A DNA stretch of 64,000 nt from Ostrinia nubilalis. Its lineage: Eukaryota > Arthropoda > Insecta > Lepidoptera > Crambidae. The notes beneath the pieces were generated by a model, which saw only the letters and a list, made by a program, of their open reading frames with translations, made no database searches and was not told the origin of the DNA. The DNA lies in assembly GCF_963855985.1 (NCBI RefSeq), contig NC_087106.1, forward strand, positions 9,965,001-10,029,000, read 5' to 3'. Below are positions 56,900 to 64,000 of the stretch, one piece after another (positions within the stretch are counted from its first letter, which is position 1; every line of letters starts with the position of its first letter). The translations under genes were made by a program, and so were the position numbers.

Positions 56900-57013
56900 A
56901 GTTTTTTGCTATTTTTTTGTTATTTTTTTACTTATGATTTGGATATTATTGTGCCATAGTACTTTTTGATTACTATATTAACTATGTAACGTAGGTTTAG
57001 GAAATAGGACATA

Positions 57014-57171
57014 CAGGGTGGAAATTTGTAAAGCCACCTGGATTTTTTGGAAATCTTTGAATGCATTTCTCTTTCTTTTCAAAAATAAAGAAGTGTTTTC
57101 TTTGAGTAAAATTTTCTAGGGTAGGTATTAAGAGTAATTTATTTTACAAAATTCCACTCTGTATTTATGTA
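57014..57171. mobile_element. MITE, CAGGGTGGAA family
   Basis: The ends are cagggtggaaatttgtaaag and tttacaaaattccactctg. The inner text ggaaatctttgaatgcattt matches the right arm of 55098-55569. Confidence 0.75.
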
Positions 57172-58189
57172 TTTAATAGGGATTTGATTATAATAAAATA
57201 TGCAGAATTTTATTTATGGTGGATTTTTATGTTTATGTAGAACTTCTACCCCACATAATAATAAAAAAATTAATAACTGTGTATTAATTAAATTCAGAGA
57301 CGGTGACCATAATAGTTTTTCATAATTTCTGTTAAGCTCATTGCTATCTTTATAAATAGGTAATATCAATAACATTTGCTAATATTAGTTACTTCTTTAC
57401 ATTTGAAATCGCACTAATAAAATAATGTAACGCTTTATAATTTGAAAAATAATAAAAAAGTACATCAAACTTAAAATAAATACTGAAAAAAGAAAGCACA
57501 TGTTTCATTTATATAAAGCTTTCTCAACATCCTGACCCAGTAAACTTTTTATTATTATTTATAGATAAAAAACGAATGAATACAATCAAAACCCACGCGT
57601 TTGACTCTGCTGTGTAATATAAATAACAATCTTAACTTTTGCTACACTCTATTTAGTACGACATAAAGCTGAAAATACCTTGTCCAGATCTTCACGTGGC
57701 CTAATAATAAAGTACCAAAATATGTAGAGCTCCAATTTCAATATTAAACGACTGTAAGAAATGTCACCTTTCATTGGTATCATCACGTGTCACGATTCCA
57801 AAAATGGTAGGCCTGTGATTTGTTTAGCTGACTATTAAGCGAAGGGTCTTTTTATGTTGGGCGTTCTGTTTGACAAGCACTGTTGTCGAAATGTCAAAAC
57901 CAGATGACAATAGCAGCGTGGCGAAAGGAAGTCAATGTCAAGTGCGATCGTTATCAAATATCACGTGTTGGGGGAATGGTCGGGAATGGAGGCCATCGCA
58001 TGAAAAACGTGTAAATTAAATTATTTAGTGCGATGGCCAAGTCAATAATTTATGTAAAACGTTAAAGATTTTCTGGCCTGGACTTGGTATTACATGGATC
58101 TCACAACTTTTTACCGTAGAACAACTGAGTTGCGAGACTTGGTTTTTTTGACAAGTATTGTTTTTGATGGGATCTCATTTCTTTTTGTT
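57172..58189. other. Non-coding, nothing recognised
   Basis: AT-rich without exon-like frames. Confidence 0.35.
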
Positions 58190-58640
58190 TTTTGTAGACA
58201 GCAGTTATGTATCTAGAAAACTGGACCAAAATTGAAAAATTTTACTCGACTTGGCGGGGACACTACCGTGCGCCTTTTTATTTATATGGTATTACAAAGT
58301 TATTTAAGTAAGTAGTTAAATATTTATAAAACTGGACCGAAATTGAAAAATTTTGCTAGACTTAGCGGTTGCGGTGAGTCAGTCAGTCAGTCAGTCAGTG
58401 AGTGACAAAATTGAGAAACTTTGACCCGTTAAAATTCTTAAACTACTGGTTCAAATTGAATGAAATTTGAAATATAGCGTGTCTTTACAATGCCTGCATG
58501 GATACTGAAAATTCAGTCTTCTAGTTTTATCCACAACGATGATACAGGGGGTCGTAAATGGCCTGAATTGCTTTGAGAAAAGGATGGTACGGCCGTGCCG
58601 CTTTTTTGCTCGACTTGGTGGGGGCACTGCCGTGCCCCCA
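58190..58640. repeat. Degenerate repeated region
   Basis: actggaccaaaattgaaaaa-like text appears twice (58220, 58331), with gacttggcgggg / gacttggtggggg at 58248 and 58612 and a (gtca)n run at 58378-58400. Confidence 0.5.
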
Positions 58641-59032
58641 GATACCTAACTATTGATATAGGTGTACCAGAATCTCATGGCAAATGGGGAAAATAAACTT
58701 TGTTGAGTGCAATACTGGGGAAATTGGATTAAACGATCTTGATACTGTTTAATTTTTTATTTATGACTTTAATATTAATGAACATGAAGTACGAATGCCT
58801 ACCTATACATTTTAGATTGTGTATGAAGAATGTTGTTATACATCGGGTTTTTAACATTTATCATGTCTTGAAAAATAAGTAAACCGTATATTACTGTAAA
58901 TAATTTTATTATGTATCATACTTATAACTTATCACTTCATTCAGAACTAGACGTTTTCTAGGAACTCCACTTGCAATTCTTGATTCTTCTTCAATAGATG
59001 ATCAAGTTAAAGAGGTATTTATACAGAGTGGA

Positions 59033-59200
59033 ATTTTGTAATGCCACCTGGTACTCTTAATACTGTAGATAGAAAAATTTGCTGAAAGAAAATTCCTTTA
59101 TTTTCGAAAAAAAAAGAGAGCTACACTAAAAGATTTTCGAATTTTTTTCGAAAATTCACTACTATACCATACAATTTTCTGTAACATTATTAAAATATCA
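59033..59200. repeat. CAGGGTGGAA family, left arm copy
   Basis: cagagtggaattttgtaatg, ccacctggtactcttaatac, accatacaattttctgta match 55098-55265. No right arm. Confidence 0.7.
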
Positions 59201-59609
59201 AAACATTTCACTCCAACTTACTGTCAACTTAACGACGCGCTTTAAAATCAAAGATTGACTTTGAATTATGCCTTATTTTACAATACACATTGAAAACAAT
59301 ATGATTTGCTTGAGGTTTTTCGACTTTTTCACAAAAATAACAAATAGGCATGAAGAGATTACAACATTTCTGCAGCGGCTGACAGATCTCTTGATTTACT
59401 TTGACAGGTGACAATAAAGCCATAGACAATTGCCATATGAAAAACACACTTTTCCAATATTTTTATTTGCCATGAGATTCTGGTACACCTATAACTATGT
59501 TTTGTTGACAGAGCGATACGCGATAGTACTACCCGTTCGCGCTAAGTTTGCCGGTTCGTGGAATGCGCGTCCCCTCCCCCAACCGCGATTAAACGCAATT
59601 AGTTAGTGA
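59201..59609. other. Non-coding, nothing recognised
   Basis: A minus-strand frame of 72 codons at 59229-59447 has no known motif and is not called. Confidence 0.3.
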
Positions 59610-59697
59610 TTAAACGCAATGATGATTGGTTCGTGTGTCACGCTGTGCATCCACGCGCACTGTGAGACCTCATACTATGTTTGTGAATACGGGTTAG
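59610..59697 (-). mobile_element. MITE, CGCCCGTATTCACAAAC family, partial
   Basis: ttggttcgtgtgtcacgctg, cgcgcactgtgagacctcat, tttgtgaatacggg; only one terminal repeat. Confidence 0.75.
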
Positions 59698-60150
59698 TGT
59701 TTTTGATTTTTGATCAATCACAGACAAGAGTGTCTATTCTAAATTAGTTTTGTACTACGAGTTATACACTCTACTTGAGTTACCTAAGTAACAAAAATGT
59801 TAAATAATAATTAATTTTAATTGTTAGTCTATGGGTAGGTCAATTACCTTGTATCCCTGGAATTAATTAACGAAGTTGGTAAATAATCTTTTGAACAGTC
59901 TTATAGAAAACTTTAAGATTTTAAGTAAGCACACGTATAATATTTAAAATTTAATTGGAACGTCCTCGACTTTTAAGTATTTTCGAGTATCTAACTTACT
60001 TTTAATTTCGTATTAAATACCTAGTTATTACTTATTGTACTAATTTTTTTCAACCAAACTAATAATTCGTTCGCCCACCAATGTCAACTACAATGCCAAA
60101 CTGGTAATTAAATAAAATAGAAATAAAGCTCAATGTAATTATAAATGCTA
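59698..60150. other. Non-coding, nothing recognised
   Basis: AT-rich. Confidence 0.35.
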
Positions 60151-60215
60151 AAAACCACAGTCCACTGCTGGACTATGAGCCTCCTCCAGTATAGGAGGGT
60201 TTTGCTTGGCAGGCG
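60151..60215 (-). mobile_element. RTE-type LINE 3' end, minus strand
   Basis: ccacagtccactgctggact, atgagcctcctcca: the inverse of the gaggcc...gtccagcagtggac end. Confidence 0.6.
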
Positions 60216-61337
60216 GGTTGGAGAATGCAGTTTAAAAGATTGATGTTTGTGGGGTGTAACTCCCACATTAAAGAATGCTAGGGTAAGGATGCTATGCTAC
60301 GAGGATGTGAGTGATGCTGAATGGTCGGGAGAGAGGTGGAATGAAAACGACCAGTTTAAGTGACTGTTAAAAATACACTGATTTATTGCTATAAAGTATT
60401 CAATGCGTTCGACGCTAATTTGGGTCAACCGCGCAAACGCTTACTTAACAATAACTTATTAGCTATATGAAAAGTGAATACGTTTGTACGATATAATAGG
60501 TCGTACATGTTTTTTATAGACAGTGCAACTTAATACACATAGTGTAAAACCAACATATTCTAATAAAGATTCAAACATATCAACAGGTATCCAGATCCCA
60601 ATCGTATAACGTTCAGCCAACACAGCTTCCCATGCATGTAAGATTGTAAGTGTAAGTGCTTCAGCTACATTACCTGTCCCTTATATTCCGAGCACTTTCT
60701 CGTTGACAGCCTGCTCTCCAAAATACTTGGGTACCTCTCGTACTAGCACATTAACCAACTTATTTTGCAGCTACGAAACTAATATCCACACGATTTGCAA
60801 CTTTATACTTCTGTCTTCAGGGAGAGAAACGAAGATAGATGGCAGAAAAGTACAGTGGTACAAAAGCGTTGAGAGACCCTTTTCTGCAAGATATTCAGTT
60901 GAATAAATTGAACCTTATTTCTAAGTGATACCTTCTATCGTTTTGGTGCGGTGCTGAATGATTACCATATTTAGGGAAATATATTAGTAAGAGGAAATGT
61001 GATGGAGCGATTTGCTTGAATATCAATTTTGATGACAGATTTTATGAAAAAACCATGGAGGGCATATTACTGGGAAATCAGAGTAAATAGATAAAAAAAT
61101 ATATGTTCAGTAAACATAATGGTTATTATTATATTCAAGTGAATATTTTGTAGAGTGGAAATAAATTAGGTACGTTAGTTGCGGGTTATTGGTTACCAAA
61201 ATTAATAACAACTTTCCATCTAAACGAAAGTAAGGCAATACAATTTTCATTACCTCATTGTGTATGAAAGCATCGCTGAGCTTTTCCTACTACGCATTCA
61301 ACCAAAACTCACTCCTATTACAATACAATGATTCTTA
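60216..61337. other. Non-coding, nothing recognised
   Basis: No gene or repeat partner noticed. Confidence 0.35.
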
Positions 61338-61479
61338 CGCCCGTCTTCACAAACATTTCTATGAGGTCTCACAATGCGCTTACGCACATGGTGACACATG
61401 GACCAAACACAAAGCTCTATTCAACGCTGTGCGTTCAATTTGGTGCTTCACTTAAGCAAGCATAGCTTGTGAATACGGG
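61338..61479 (+). mobile_element. MITE, CGCCCGTATTCACAAAC family, full copy
   Basis: cgcccgtcttcacaaacatt, atgaggtctcacaatgcgct, aaagctctattcaacgctgt, cttgtgaatacggg. Confidence 0.85.
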
Positions 61480-61499
61480 AGTTATACTTCTACCATGTA

Positions 61500-61625
61500 G
61501 TTCGTTTTAGCCAAATGCCGTCCACTGCTGGACAAATCCCCACGTATTTCCACAGCCACCAGTCCTGCGCTCTCCCATCCAGGTGTTTTCCTCAAATGAC
61601 CTTTACCAGGTCGTCGGTCCACTGA
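61500..61625 (-). mobile_element. RTE-type LINE 3' end, minus strand
   Basis: tgccgtccactgctggacaa, tccccacgtatttccacagc, caggtcgtcggtccact (the inverse of the TRWTDDL region). Confidence 0.75.
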
Positions 61626-62713
61626 CGTCTGTTGTTACCATCGCAAAATTGGGAAAAAATAATAATTTCAGAATTTTCAGACAATATGCCTGTCTAGTTT
61701 CTTTGATATTTCTATTACTTTTCGTTAGAAAGAAGCTCTATATCAAAAGTAAATTAGGTATCCAGAATAAGACTACCTAGATACAGAAAATTCAATCCAT
61801 AAAGCTATGACGTGTAATATAAAATTGTAATTACAAAGTCATTTGAGATAAGTCTTTCTAAAACCATTTACTCGTAGTTGTAGAAAAACTCATTTTGTAC
61901 TCCTTACAATGTAAACTACAGGGGTCATTAGTGAGACACGTGTTAAAGCTATGTAGTTAAATATTCAGAGCTTTTATGAAACTTATTTGATGTAAAGTTT
62001 GTAATAGGAATTATTGGCTAGTAGTTGATACTGTTAACAAATATTTTCAGGTTGAAAATTGCTTAAAATGGTTGATTTAGCCTTATAAACTCAATTAGGT
62101 ACCTAGTTTTTATTTACTTTAAAATTATATTTTCTTTGGGATCGAAAAAGTAATTGGTAAAAACGTGACGTTCTTTTTGGTAAAATAATTATTTACTAAA
62201 ACACAGAAAAAAAATCTCACTATAAAATATATAACATTTCTAAACCTAATTCCAACTTAATTGCAAAGGTATTGCGTAGTCATTATCTACGACGCTACGC
62301 CTTAGCCATCTCGTAGTACGATAAACCGTAAAATTCTGAAAACATGTAACTCAATTTTACTCTTCAAATTCCCGCTAACATAATATCGTCGATTCGCTTG
62401 AATTTTGTTGTTTTGTTTGAACTATCCAGTTCCGCGTATAAAGATTATAAAGATTCATTCTTGGAAACCTCGAAAACCTCCTATAATGCGAAAACGTGCG
62501 TGAAAATGGAACGGATACATCTTATGTGTTTTCTCTGGGGACCTCCATGGTCCCAGGTGTCGTATAGAATCGTTGTCGCGCCATTTTGTTTGCAAATGTC
62601 TACTTTGTGGGACATTTGTTATCGATGTCTTCACTCTTATCTCATAGTAATGCATTGTTCAATACGATATAACTTTTGTACAGTTACTAAGGGATTTGAA
62701 AGCAATATGTTAA
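61626..62713. other. Non-coding, nothing recognised
   Basis: A 143-codon plus frame (62398-62829) runs into the next MITE and has no motif; it is not called. Confidence 0.35.
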
Positions 62714-62855
62714 CGCCCGTATTCACAAATATTACTATGAGGTCTCACAGTGCGGACGCACAGGGTGATACACGAACCAATCACAGAGCTCTATTCAGCG
62801 CTGTGCATTCGATTTGCTGCTTTACTTAAGCAAGCATCGTTTGTGAATACGGGTG
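62714..62855 (+). mobile_element. MITE, CGCCCGTATTCACAAAC family, full copy
   Basis: cgcccgtattcacaaatatt, tatgaggtctcacagtgcgg, cagagctctattcagcgctg, cgtttgtgaatacgggtg. Confidence 0.87.
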
Positions 62856-62887
62856 TAATTACCAAAAATACATGCAATAAATAAATA

Positions 62888-62950
62888 CAGTGGAAATCCT
62901 TGGGAGAGGCCTTTGTCCAGCAGTGGACGTCATTTGGCTGAAATTAAATA
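62888..62950 (+). mobile_element. RTE-type LINE 3' end
   Basis: ggaaatccttgggagaggcc, tttgtccagcagtggacgtc, atttggctgaaat. Confidence 0.75.
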
Positions 62951-62999
62951 CAGTAGTCCTCAACAAGAAGTTTTTAGTCTAGCTGCATCTCACTTGATA

Positions 63000-63549
63000 G
63001 AAAATGACGATTAAACAAAAGCTGGGAACCAGCTTCACCTGTAAGTCTCAACAAAATAGGAATAGTACACCCTAAATTGATGTTTCCCGAACAAAAACGT
63101 TTACTACGAAATATCCCAACAATGTACTGCCATCATAATGGTATTCAATACATCTCAAAATCAGATAGGATAGGATATAGGATACTTGTTGTACCCACAA
63201 CAAACGTGTAAAAGGCTGCCCCACTAAAGAGCATCGAGCAGAAAGAAGTAATCTCAAGAGCGGGCTTTATAAAACCTTTTCGGAAAAAACCTCCGGGAAA
63301 ATTCACGAACGCCGTAAAAGATACCTCAAAGGCTTGAGTCGCCGAATGTGGAAAGGAACCATCTTGGAAATACGTTGTAACACTGAACGATGTTATGATG
63401 AAAATGTGCAGCGCATCTATTACAGTAATTTGAGAATGAAATATAGCTGCTATCGTATATTTGATAAATTCAATTTTTTGTATGAAGCTACTAGCATTTG
63501 CCATACATTTTTTGTCATAAAAAGACCAGCTTATTACAGAATAACTTAA
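63000..63549. other. Region with open frames on both strands, identity unknown
   Basis: The minus frame 63504-63145 (119 codons) is rich in Phe, Ile and Ser with hydrophobic stretches. A plus frame over the same bases is open from 63215 to the stop at 63549, after an earlier stretch ending at the TAA near 63210. I recognise neither. It could be a decayed gene or chance. Confidence 0.25.
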
Positions 63550-63680
63550 AAGCTATAATTTATAACTATACTGAGTTATAAACAATAATAATGTTAAGTT
63601 TCATCAAAATCCATTCCGTAGATTTTGTGGGAAAAAGTACTTAACGAACGTCCATCCATCCATCCATGCTCGATCATGAA
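63550..63680 (-). mobile_element. Helitron-like fragment, minus strand
   Basis: agctataatttataactata, gttataaacaataataatgt, tttcatcaaaatccattccg and (catc)n match the inner part of 28421-28630 inverted. Both ends are lost. Confidence 0.6.
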
Positions 63681-64000
63681 TTACCTACTCAATTAAAAAT
63701 CTTCATTGTTCATTGAGGTATTGTATTAGATTCAAAAAATATTCCTAGTAAATAACCCTATGAAATATACTTCTTTCTCTAATAAATTTTAATAATATAG
63801 ATATAGAAAAGAAACTCTAAAGAACTTGAAGGGCTACAAACGAAACTCGATATTTAGGCCGAAACTAAACGTACAGACGAAAGTTTTCTAATAAACCTAT
63901 TGAAAATCACTGCGTAGTAACGTTTTATTGTTTTGTATTGGAATGTTCAGTTTTAGTATTAAAATGTACTGAATCAAACATTGATGATCAATCGAAGTTT

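Noticed and set aside
62398..62829. 143-codon open frame
   Set aside because: Its last third is MITE sequence and the rest has no motif or splice context.

Overview
This window looks like nuclear DNA of a moth or butterfly. It has long AT-rich non-coding stretches, eukaryotic exons with GT/AG borders, two nuclear tRNA genes, and a dense load of repeats of kinds I associate with Lepidoptera: short Helitron-like elements ending in CTAG, tRNA-derived SINEs, RTE-type LINEs with microsatellite tails, and many inverted-repeat MITEs. The order is inferred from general knowledge of these repeat types; no database was searched.

Only one cellular protein gene is clearly visible. Three plus-strand exons (4574-4694, 6027-6198, 15101-15301) join in frame into a complete C2B domain of a synaptotagmin plus its C-terminal tail. 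The N-terminal part (transmembrane segment, C2A) must lie upstream of the window. A probable 3' UTR exon starts at 16709. The three introns are full of transposon insertions.

16.7-27 kb: after the gene tail comes a 5.5 kb long-terminal-inverted-repeat element (20220-25709, 9-bp target duplication). It carries a second foldback element, a hAT-type MITE, another MITE and a Helitron inside it. 27-49 kb: intergenic DNA with a tRNA-Val gene (minus, 27919-27991), SINEs, MITEs, LINE remnants, and several TIR elements that carry many copies of their own short motif (about 33.6-36.5 kb, 36903-38082, 46337-48612). 49.6-54.3 kb: a young Ty3/gypsy-type LTR retrotransposon with 224-bp LTRs that differ at two positions, a perfect tRNA-Pro primer site, and internal deletions in reverse transcriptase and across RNase H. 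54-64 kb: more MITEs and foldbacks, a Helitron nearly identical to one 45 kb away, a tRNA-Leu gene (56818-56899), and otherwise unremarkable DNA.

No operon-like or defence-like gene system is present. The most unusual content is in the repeats: motif-dense TIR elements, a foldback whose arms include half of a SINE, a paralogous empty site for the large element, and the way transposons sit against the synaptotagmin exons. Most short open reading frames in the window are chance frames inside repeats and are not listed.
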